Origin: DASUBN01 sp035465695
Lineage (GTDB): Bacteria > Pseudomonadota > Gammaproteobacteria > Natronospirales > REEB76
DNA: 23,073 bases
NCBI GenBank assembly: GCA_035465695.1
Contig: DATIVR010000028.1
Span: 1-23,073 of the forward strand
Direction of reading: 5' to 3'
Positions 1 through 6,132 of the stretch are shown one piece after another. The notes beneath the pieces were generated by a model. The model did not search any database. It worked only from the letters and a program-made list of their open reading frames with translations, and was not told the DNA's origin. Position 1 is the stretch's first letter; each line of letters starts with the position of its first letter. Both the position numbers and the translations under genes were made by a program.

Positions 1-54
1 GCGCTGCCTTACTGGCTGTATTTCCCGATCATGCGCCGCATGACGGGCCGCTGA
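1..54 (+). CDS. C-terminal end of an unidentified protein (partial)
   Basis: Frame 1 is open from the window edge to a TGA at 52-54 and encodes 17 residues ending in a basic tail (MRRMTGR). Fifteen of the seventeen sense codons end in G or C, as expected for a real gene in this GC-rich DNA, whereas the competing open frame 3 over the same bases does not show this bias. The fragment is aromatic and hydrophobic (PYWLYFP), compatible with the end of a membrane or membrane-associated protein, but it is too short to assign to a family. Confidence 0.45.
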   Translation, partial: ALPYWLYFPIMRRMTGR

Positions 55-141
55 ATCTGGTCCAGGCGTTTTTCCGTCCCTGGCACTTCAACGCGGCTTA
101 TGCCGGATGGAAAATCATGCCCCGCGGTACCGGAGGATCAC

Positions 142-612
142 ATGTCCGAGCATCACGATCATCATTATCACGTCACCTGCCGTTGGACGGGCAGTACCGG
201 CGCCGGGTACGAAGCCTATGGCCGGACCCACGCGCTATCTGCGGAACCCGCCGAGACGACGCTCCAAACCAGCTCGGATCCCGCATTTCGCGGCGACCCG
301 AGACTCCTCAATCCCGAACAGCTCTTGGTGATGGCTGCATCGTCGTGCCAGTTGCTGTCCTTCCTCGCCGTGGCCGCGCGCAAGCGCATCGACGTGGTGG
401 ATTACATGGACCGGGCCGAGGGTTTGATGCCTGAGGGCGACAAGCCGATCCGCATCACGCGCATCCTGCTCAAGCCGCGTATCGTGGTCAAAGGGCCCGC
501 CGACGAAACGGCCGTGAAGAAGGCCGTGGAGATCGGCCATCAACAGTGTTTCATCGCCAACAGCCTGAAGACGGATATCCAGATCGAAGCCGAGATAGTG
601 ATCCAGGCTTAG
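142..612 (+). CDS. OsmC/Ohr family protein (organic hydroperoxide or redox-related)
   Basis: This 156-residue protein has the OsmC fold signature. One cysteine is in a helix after the NPEQLL motif (SSCQLL, C69) and a second is in HQQCFIANS (C136). In this family the two act as peroxidatic and resolving cysteines that reduce organic hydroperoxides in the cytoplasm. The DPRLLNPEQLLVMA stretch is typical of the YhfA/OsmC-like subgroup. The N-terminus is unusually His-rich (HHDHHYH, residues 4-10). The ATG at 142 is chosen over an in-frame upstream start at 100 because GGAGG at 132-136 sits just before it and the family begins about there. The stop codon overlaps the stop of the convergent amidotransferase gene. 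Which OsmC subfamily it belongs to, and its substrate, cannot be told from sequence alone. Confidence 0.88.
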   Translation: MSEHHDHHYHVTCRWTGSTGAGYEAYGRTHALSAEPAETTLQTSSDPAFRGDPRLLNPEQLLVMAASSCQLLSFLAVAARKRIDVVDYMDRAEGLMPEGDKPIRITRILLKPRIVVKGPADETAVKKAVEIGHQQCFIANSLKTDIQIEAEIVIQA

Positions 613-1298
613 CCGGGTCCTGCCAGCCAGTCACGGAGCATGGAAGCGCCCTGGGTTTCCAGGTCTGCAGCAAAGGCTTGCGCATCGCGACGCAGCTCGG
701 CCGTGGTGGTCCCGGTGCTGCGGATGTCACTGACGTTACCCACGTACCACTGCTCCAGTCCCGACGCAGTCACTTCCGGATGGAATTGCATGGCCAGCGC
801 GCGGCCCCAGGAGAAGCCTTGGTGCGGCGTGAGGTCGGTGTTGCAGAGGCTGAGCGCGCCTTGGGGCAGGTCGAAGACTTCGCCGTGCCAATGCAGCACC
901 GGCGCAGTGAGGTGCCGCAGCGCCGAGGTCCGGCCTGCCTCGGTGAGTGTGAGGGGTTTCCAGCCTAATTCGACCTTGTCGTTGCGCCGCACCGTGGCGC
1001 CCAAGGCCTTGGCGATGAACTGGCTGCCCAGGCATATCCCCAGGAGCGGAAGCCCGGCCTTGAGCCGCGCTTCCACGAACTTGAGTTCCGGCGCGATGAA
1101 GGGATAGTCAGCGCCATCATTCACGCCGATGGGACCTCCCATCACCGCCACCAGGTCCCAACCGAGCTTGCCCAGGGCCGTAAAGTCCGCCGTCGGCGCG
1201 TCGGCATAGCGGATGGAATATCCCGCCTTCGCCAGCACCGCGGCGAAGGATCCCAGATCTTCGAACGGCACATGGCGGATGGCGAGCAAAGTCTTCAT
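609..1298 (-). CDS. Class I glutamine amidotransferase (GMP synthase-like domain protein)
   Basis: This 229-residue stand-alone amidotransferase domain carries the triad signature. The nucleophile C89 is in GICLGSQ, and H173 and E175 are in QFHPE. The conserved HWHGE motif (136-140) and the MGGP oxyanion strand (53-56) are also present. Such proteins release ammonia from glutamine or hydrolyse gamma-glutamyl bonds. Stand-alone members resemble the amidotransferase half of GuaA, but many have unknown acceptors, including gamma-glutamyl-polyamine or peptide substrates. There is no synthetase domain next to it, so it is not guaA. The gene faces the OsmC gene tail to tail with overlapping stops (TAA at 609-611 on the minus strand, TAG at 610-612 on the plus strand). 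It is divergent from the Nudix gene. Confidence 0.88.
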   Translation of the reverse strand: MKTLLAIRHVPFEDLGSFAAVLAKAGYSIRYADAPTADFTALGKLGWDLVAVMGGPIGVNDGADYPFIAPELKFVEARLKAGLPLLGICLGSQFIAKALGATVRRNDKVELGWKPLTLTEAGRTSALRHLTAPVLHWHGEVFDLPQGALSLCNTDLTPHQGFSWGRALAMQFHPEVTASGLEQWYVGNVSDIRSTGTTTAELRRDAQAFAADLETQGASMLRDWLAGPG

Positions 1299-1504
1299 TT
1301 GGCCATTCTAGCAACGCCGGCCATGGTTTATCTGTAACTCCATGAAAGACCTGTGATTTCGGATAACATGTCGTTACGCGGTCCTGACCCACGCCGTCAT
1401 TAGGCTCGAATGCATAGAATGGGGCCACGTCAGCTGCCGCCACTTCACATCGAGAGCCAGATGTTCCATCTCAAGCGATCCCGCAAAAGGCGGCGTTGAA
1501 TTCC

Positions 1505-1930
1505 ATGGAAGCCGCCAGCAAGCGTCTATCAGCGGGAGTGGTGGTGGTCCGGGACACGGCGGAAGGTCCCCGCTATCTGCTGTTGCGGGCGTACAAGCAC
1601 TGGGACTTCCCCAAGGGCATGGTGGAGCCGGATGAGACGCCACTGGCAGCGGCACGGCGGGAGGTGGCGGAGGAGACGGGCATCGATTCGCTGGATTTTG
1701 CCTGGGGCGAGGTGTACCGCGAGACCGCGCCTTATGCACGCGGCAAGGTGGCGCGCTATTACATCGCGCGCACCGATCGCGCAGATGTGTCGCTTGCTCC
1801 CAACCCCTTGACCGGCATCCATGAACACATGGAGTATCGGTGGGTGGACCTGGATGAAGCTCTCTCACTGGTGACGCCGCGGGTCAAGCACATCATCGAA
1901 TGGGCGGAAGCCTGCCGGCGCAAGCACTGA
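1505..1930 (+). CDS. Nudix hydrolase (diadenosine tetraphosphatase-like)
   Basis: The 141-residue protein contains a complete Nudix box, GX5EX7REVXEEXGI. It starts at G38, with E44, R52, E53, E56 and E57 all present, so it should be an active Mg-dependent pyrophosphohydrolase. The short all-Nudix length, the KHWDFPKG lead-in and the EHMEYRWVDLDEA C-terminal segment resemble bis(5'-nucleosyl)-tetraphosphatases, but the substrate is an inference. The ATG at 1505 is used. A TTG at 1496 is an alternative that has better spacing from the AAGGCGG at 1487-1493 and would add three residues. The gene ends one base before the start of the outer-membrane protein gene, so the two are likely co-transcribed. 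Confidence 0.88.
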   Translation: MEAASKRLSAGVVVVRDTAEGPRYLLLRAYKHWDFPKGMVEPDETPLAAARREVAEETGIDSLDFAWGEVYRETAPYARGKVARYYIARTDRADVSLAPNPLTGIHEHMEYRWVDLDEALSLVTPRVKHIIEWAEACRRKH

Positions 1931-1931
1931 C

Positions 1932-2510
1932 ATGAAGAAGACAGCGTTCCTGACGGCGGCTCTGCTGCTCTCCTGTCTGTCGGCTCCGGCGTGGGCGGAC
2001 GACGATTACATCCCCGGCAGCACGCACCCCAGCCTCGATGTCGGCGTGCTGTTCGGCGGCGACAAGCTGGCCGAGCGCAAATATGTGGTGGGAGGCACGG
2101 ATAGTGTGTACGCCGGCAAGAGCGTGTTTGCGGACGTGGGAATATTGCACAACTTCGATGACCCGGACTGGGCTTTCAAGGGCACCGTGGGGATCCAGAG
2201 TGGCTTCAGCGCCGGCTTCGGCTCGGACATCAACTTCAAGCGCTATCCCGTGGACCTGGTGGTGCTCTACAGCGACGGTAACCAGCACTTCGGCGCCGGG
2301 CTCACCTATCACGCGAACCCGAAGCTCAATGGCAACGGCCATGTGCCGGACCTGACGTTCAAGGATGCAGTCGGCGCGGTACTGGAGTACCAGTACCGGG
2401 TATTCGGCGTCCGCTACACCAACATCCGCTATCGGATCGAAGGGCCATGCACCGGGCGTTGCAGCTTCGACGGCAGCACCCTGGGCCTCTTCTTCAATTT
2501 CGTCTTCTGA
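1932..2510 (+). CDS. Outer-membrane beta-barrel protein with signal peptide
   Basis: This 192-residue protein has a classic signal peptide (MKK, a hydrophobic core, and an AWA-DD cleavage site near residue 22). The rest shows alternating aromatic/hydrophobic strands (SLDVGVLFGG, FADVGILHNF, VGIQSGFSAGFG, LFFNFVF). It ends in Phe, as expected of substrates of the BAM outer-membrane assembly complex. About eight strands would fit a small barrel. Two cysteines in GPCTGRCSFDG near the C-terminus could close a disulfide in a surface loop. The start lies one base after the Nudix stop, so translation is probably coupled. A specific role (porin, adhesin, stress barrel) cannot be assigned. Confidence 0.8.
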   Translation: MKKTAFLTAALLLSCLSAPAWADDDYIPGSTHPSLDVGVLFGGDKLAERKYVVGGTDSVYAGKSVFADVGILHNFDDPDWAFKGTVGIQSGFSAGFGSDINFKRYPVDLVVLYSDGNQHFGAGLTYHANPKLNGNGHVPDLTFKDAVGAVLEYQYRVFGVRYTNIRYRIEGPCTGRCSFDGSTLGLFFNFVF

Positions 2511-2559
2511 CCTCGCCCGGCGTCCGCCTGGGACCGGTGCGCCAGGCCTTGAGCCGGGC

Positions 2560-3501
2560 TCAATGTCCCAGATCGAGGACGGTCAATAGCGCCGCGCCGC
2601 TGATGAAGGCCCATAGGCAGACGCCCTGGAGCAGCGGCTTGTAACCGACCTGGCGGACCGCGGCGCGGGAGAGCCCTGCGCCGATGCAGAAGAGCGTGAT
2701 GGCAAAGCCGATCTTGGCCATGCGCGCGATCACCGGTATCCAGGGATGCAGCGCCGGCAGCAGGCTGCCGATGGCAGAAGCTGCCAGGAATCCCAGGATG
2801 AACAAAGGCAGGGTGATGCGGCGCTTGCCCGCAGTCTCGGGCCTGGGAAACAGCATGGCGGCCACCATCGTCACCGGCACGATCCAAAGGACGCGCGACA
2901 ACTTGACGATGGTCGCGATACGCAGCGCATCGTCGCCGTACGCGGATGCGGCCCCGGCCACCGAAGACACGTCATGGATGGCGATGCCGGCCCAGGTGCC
3001 GAACTGGCCCTGACTCAATCCCAGCCAGTGACCCATGGCCGGGAACAGATACAGTGCCACGGCGTTCAGCATGAACACCGTGCCCATGGCCACGGACATC
3101 TCGCCTTTGTCGGCATCCACGGCGCTCCCCACGGCGGCGATGGCGGAGCCGCCGCAGATGGCGGTACCGGCGGATATCAGCAGCGAGGTCTTGAGGTTGA
3201 TGCGCAGCAGACGTGCCAGCCAATACCCCAGGGTGAAGGTGGCGAAGATGCTAACGGCAGCGAACAGGATGCCGTGAGCACCGACCCTGAGCACCGCCGC
3301 GAGGTCCACGCCGAATCCCAGCAACACCACGCTCGCCTGCAGCAGCCATTTCACGTAGCGGGTGCCGGCATCGCGATAGGGGTTATCGCCCGCCAGCGCG
3401 AATACGAGTCCCAAGCCCAAGGCGATGCCGGGGGAAGCCCAGGGTGTGAAGCAGAACAGTACGCCGGCGGCGTAACAGAGCAAAGCCAGGGAGCGCGGCA
3501 T
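2560..3501 (-). CDS. YeiH/UPF0324-family integral membrane protein (putative sulfate exporter family)
   Basis: This 313-residue polytopic membrane protein of about nine to ten helices has the UPF0324 hallmarks: NPYRDAGTRYVKWLLQASVVLLGFGVDL near the N-terminus in consecutive segments, GTAICGGSAIAA, and AIHDVSSVAGAA. The family is annotated as putative sulfate exporters and its transport substrate is not firmly known. Two ATGs follow the GGAGG at 3510-3506. The second, at 3501, has the more normal spacing and is used; the first, at 3504, would overlap the upstream stop as ATGA. Either way the gene begins on the stop codon of the ICMT-like gene, implying translational coupling. A longer in-frame start further upstream has no support. 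No LysR regulator is adjacent, unlike E. coli yeiE-yeiH. Confidence 0.87.
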   Translation of the reverse strand: MPRSLALLCYAAGVLFCFTPWASPGIALGLGLVFALAGDNPYRDAGTRYVKWLLQASVVLLGFGVDLAAVLRVGAHGILFAAVSIFATFTLGYWLARLLRINLKTSLLISAGTAICGGSAIAAVGSAVDADKGEMSVAMGTVFMLNAVALYLFPAMGHWLGLSQGQFGTWAGIAIHDVSSVAGAASAYGDDALRIATIVKLSRVLWIVPVTMVAAMLFPRPETAGKRRITLPLFILGFLAASAIGSLLPALHPWIPVIARMAKIGFAITLFCIGAGLSRAAVRQVGYKPLLQGVCLWAFISGAALLTVLDLGH

Positions 3502-4757
3502 CATACCTCCGGAACCCGGTAACGCAGGAAACCCAAGCCTCGCACACGCGGGAGGTCGCGCAATACTCCATGTTGCTCGACCCACATGGCGTACTGCACG
3601 TAGACCGGATCAGCAGAGAGATGCCGTTCCTCGGTGCGTGCACGCAGCCAATAGATCACGTTGACGCCCAGGAGCATCAGGCAGCGCAATGCGCCGTCCA
3701 AGAGCCCGCCATGCGCCAGGAACGGCGCCGCGATGAGCCACCAGGACAGGTTCTTGGCCAGATAAGCGGGATGCTTGGAGAAACGGTACGGTCCGTTGGT
3801 GAGGATGCCGCGGTGAGTGAGGTTGGAGAAGCGTCCGGCGAAAGACAGCGTCGCCCAGAGATAGATGCCCGTGAGCGCCAGGATCGCCACACCCCACGCA
3901 GCATAGCTGAGCGTGCCAGGCGACAGCCATTGTTGCCAGCCATAATCGGTCCGGTATGCAAGATACTGTCCGGATACGACTCCCCAGAACGGCTGGTAAC
4001 ATGCCAGCGCCACGGCCCAGCCCAGGAAGGTGGGTTCAGTGCTCCGGATGTGCGTATCGGTGACGCGGAAGGTGACGAGATAACCCACCGATACCAGCGT
4101 GACATCCACGAAGTACATGAGGTCGTAGGCGACGTCGATGTCCAGCCGGGCGCCGTCCGGATCACCGTAGGCCAGCACCCGTCCCATGTCGCTGCACATA
4201 TAGGCGAACATGAGTGGAAGGAAGAAGCCTTTCACGGTCCAACCCAGGAGATGCTGGCCCAGCATCCGCGCATCCACTTGGTTCCAGCGCAGCAGGACCG
4301 CACTGCCAAGATGCCAGTAACCATCCTGTGGTTCGCGCATGCGCCGGTCCACCAGATAGAAATACGGCGGTGCCGCCACCAGCCATGCCGGCACCAGATA
4401 GACCAGCATGGTGAAGAACGGTCCATAGAAGCTGTCGTCGTACACCGGGAAGATCATGTAGGCCGCGCCAAGCAGGCCGAGGGTGATCACGAGACCCAGC
4501 AGTTTCACGCCGGTGCGGGACCAGGAAGGGTCATGCTGCGCCGCATCGAGTCCCGTGCTGGCACGCCGGTGCACCTTGTTCCAGGCCATGTCGCTGCCCA
4601 GCAACAGCACCGCGATCCAGGCCATGAGCGAAAGGCTGGCTTGCCACGCTTCATCCCAGGGCCGTAGCGCTCGCACCAGCACTACGCCCGTGACGAAGAC
4701 GGCCAACCCGACGAGGGCCATGCCGCCGTGGACCGCCGACTTGGGAAGGGTCTGCAT
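3501..4757 (-). CDS. Large integral membrane methyltransferase (ICMT / phospholipid methyltransferase-like)
   Basis: This 418-residue protein has many hydrophobic segments. Its C-terminal motif pair is typical of the isoprenylcysteine carboxyl methyltransferase/PEMT superfamily: GPYRFSKHPAYLAKNL (starting near residue 328) and RARTEERHLSADPVYVQY (near 375). In that superfamily the His-Pro and Glu-Glu/Arg elements bind S-adenosylmethionine and the acceptor at the membrane. Bacteria do not prenylate proteins in the eukaryotic way, so the acceptor is unknown; lipids and quinone-like or carotenoid substrates are possible. The protein is about twice the size of minimal bacterial ICMT homologs, with an extra N-terminal membrane half. 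No strong ribosome binding site precedes the ATG at 4757. The gene lies between tesA and the yeiH-like gene on the same strand. Confidence 0.78.
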   Translation of the reverse strand: MQTLPKSAVHGGMALVGLAVFVTGVVLVRALRPWDEAWQASLSLMAWIAVLLLGSDMAWNKVHRRASTGLDAAQHDPSWSRTGVKLLGLVITLGLLGAAYMIFPVYDDSFYGPFFTMLVYLVPAWLVAAPPYFYLVDRRMREPQDGYWHLGSAVLLRWNQVDARMLGQHLLGWTVKGFFLPLMFAYMCSDMGRVLAYGDPDGARLDIDVAYDLMYFVDVTLVSVGYLVTFRVTDTHIRSTEPTFLGWAVALACYQPFWGVVSGQYLAYRTDYGWQQWLSPGTLSYAAWGVAILALTGIYLWATLSFAGRFSNLTHRGILTNGPYRFSKHPAYLAKNLSWWLIAAPFLAHGGLLDGALRCLMLLGVNVIYWLRARTEERHLSADPVYVQYAMWVEQHGVLRDLPRVRGLGFLRYRVPEV

Positions 4758-4811
4758 CAGATGGACGGGGTGAGCTGGGATGCGCCAGTCTAGCCGCTCA
4801 CATGGCGTATT

Positions 4812-5444
4812 TCACCGCTTCTTGTGCAAGAGCGGCTCAAGGTAGGGCCACACGTTTTCCAGCACCCGAGGCTCCGCTCCGGCGACGGGATGCAGGCCAT
4901 CCGCCTGCATCATGTCGCGGTTTTCCGCGATGCCGCGGAGCAGGAAGGGCACGAACGGCAGCTTGTATCGCCGCGCCAGGTCCTTATAGGTCTGGGCGAA
5001 AGACTGGGTGTAGGCTCCCCCATAGTTGGGCGGCAGCAGCATGCCGACCAGCAACACCTTGGCGCCGGCTCTCTCGGAAGCCAGGATCATCCCGGTGAGG
5101 TCGTCGTGCAGCACCTTGAGGGGCAGGCCGCGCAACCCATCGTTGGCGCCCAACTCGATGATGACGATGCCCGGCCCATGCTCCTTCAGGGCGCCGGGTA
5201 GCCGTGTGAGCCCCCCGGAAGTGGTTTCGCCGCTGATACTGGCGTTCACCACGGTATAGTCATAGCCTGAACTCTCAAGCCGCTGTTGCAGCAAGTTCAC
5301 CCAGCCCTGGGCCGGATCGATGTTGTAGGCCGCGCTCAGGCTGTCGCCCATCACCAGGATCACATGCGGCTGGGGTGCCGGCGCCGTCCAGCCCAAGACC
5401 GGCGCCAGCCACAACAGTGAAAGCAGAAGGATGCGTCGCCACAT
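4812..5444 (-). CDS. tesA: Arylesterase / acyl-CoA thioesterase I / lysophospholipase (TesA)
   Basis: This 210-residue GDSL (SGNH) hydrolase has a signal peptide (residues 1 to about 20), so it acts in the periplasm on thioesters, aryl esters and lysophospholipids. All four SGNH blocks are visible: GDSLS with nucleophile S35, G72 in ISGET, N101 in GANDG, and D182/H185 in DGLHP. Length matches E. coli TesA (208 residues). The ATG at 5444 is chosen because the signal peptide begins there and GGAG lies about ten bases upstream. An in-frame upstream start would put 28 unrelated residues in front of the signal. The gene is divergent from ybbA, as in E. coli, and the two start codons share bases. 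Confidence 0.95.
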   Translation of the reverse strand: MWRRILLLSLLWLAPVLGWTAPAPQPHVILVMGDSLSAAYNIDPAQGWVNLLQQRLESSGYDYTVVNASISGETTSGGLTRLPGALKEHGPGIVIIELGANDGLRGLPLKVLHDDLTGMILASERAGAKVLLVGMLLPPNYGGAYTQSFAQTYKDLARRYKLPFVPFLLRGIAENRDMMQADGLHPVAGAEPRVLENVWPYLEPLLHKKR

Positions 5445-6132
5445 GTCGAAGGTCTCCACTGGCGCAGCCTTGCTCCGCGCCGAGAATCTGGTGAAGCAGG
5501 TTAACAGCCCCGATGGACTGTTAACCATCCTGGATTACGTATCGCTTGCCATCCATCCCGGTGAATCCGCGGCCATCGTAGGGCCCTCCGGTTCCGGGAA
5601 GTCCACGCTGTTAGGCCTGCTGGCCGGATTGGACGTGCCGACGTCCGGCACCGTGTGGTTGGACGGCGAGCCCTTCAGTTCACTCGATGAGGACGCGCGG
5701 GCCCTGCGCCGGGCCCGGGAGATCGGTTTCGTCTTCCAGTCCTTCCATCTCCTGCCCGGCCTCACGGCGCTCGAGAACGTGATGCTGCCGTTGGAACTGG
5801 CCGATGGCGGTGATGCCGAGGCTGCGGCACGGGAAGTGCTGGAAGCGGTGGGCCTCGCCAAGCGCGCGAATTATTATCCGCAGAAGCTGTCCGGCGGCGA
5901 ACAGCAGCGCGTGGCCATCGCCCGCGCCTACGCCACCCACCCTGCCCTGCTGTTCGCCGACGAGCCCACCGGCAACCTGGACGCCGTCACCGGCGGCGTC
6001 ATCGTCGATCTCCTGTTCAAGCTAAACGCAGAGCGTAAGACCACGCTGGTGCTGGTCACCCATGACCGCGAACTGGCGAGACGTTGCGGCCGCATCCTGC
6101 ACTTGCATGCCGGAAAGCTGGAGAACGCATGA
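5443..6132 (+). CDS. ybbA: ABC transporter ATP-binding protein YbbA (LolD/MacB-type)
   Basis: This 229-residue ATPase has all nucleotide-binding elements: Walker A GPSGSGKST (47-55), Q-loop Q99 in VFQSFHL, signature LSGGE (149-153), Walker B LLFADE (169-174) and switch H207 in VTHDRE. The YYPQKLSGGEQQRVAIARA sequence and the compact size place it in the LolD/MacB/FtsE-like group of mechanotransmission ABC systems. Partner ybbP overlaps its stop by ATGA. The ATG at 5443 fits family N-termini; an ATG at 5431 in the same frame is an alternative but lies deep inside tesA. The first two bases of the start codon are shared with the tesA start on the other strand. In E. coli ybbA and ybbP also sit divergently from tesA. 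Confidence 0.95.
   Translation: MSKVSTGAALLRAENLVKQVNSPDGLLTILDYVSLAIHPGESAAIVGPSGSGKSTLLGLLAGLDVPTSGTVWLDGEPFSSLDEDARALRRAREIGFVFQSFHLLPGLTALENVMLPLELADGGDAEAAAREVLEAVGLAKRANYYPQKLSGGEQQRVAIARAYATHPALLFADEPTGNLDAVTGGVIVDLLFKLNAERKTTLVLVTHDRELARRCGRILHLHAGKLENA

Noticed and set aside
609..612. Overlapping stop codons of the OsmC and amidotransferase genes read as possible gene fusion or frameshift.
   Set aside because: The genes are convergent on opposite strands and both end with complete domains; the shared CTTAG bases simply reflect tight packing.
1299..1504. Possible divergent promoter in the 206-base gap between the amidotransferase and Nudix genes.
   Set aside because: The gap must hold promoters, but no -35/-10 pair or inverted repeat stands out clearly enough to report a position.
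2549..2563. TTGAGCC-G-GGCTCAA palindrome between the convergent barrel and YeiH genes, considered as a bidirectional terminator or operator.
   Set aside because: It overlaps the YeiH stop, has no usable loop and no U-run. The same arms recur at 13038-13056 across another stop codon, but two copies are not enough to call a signal.
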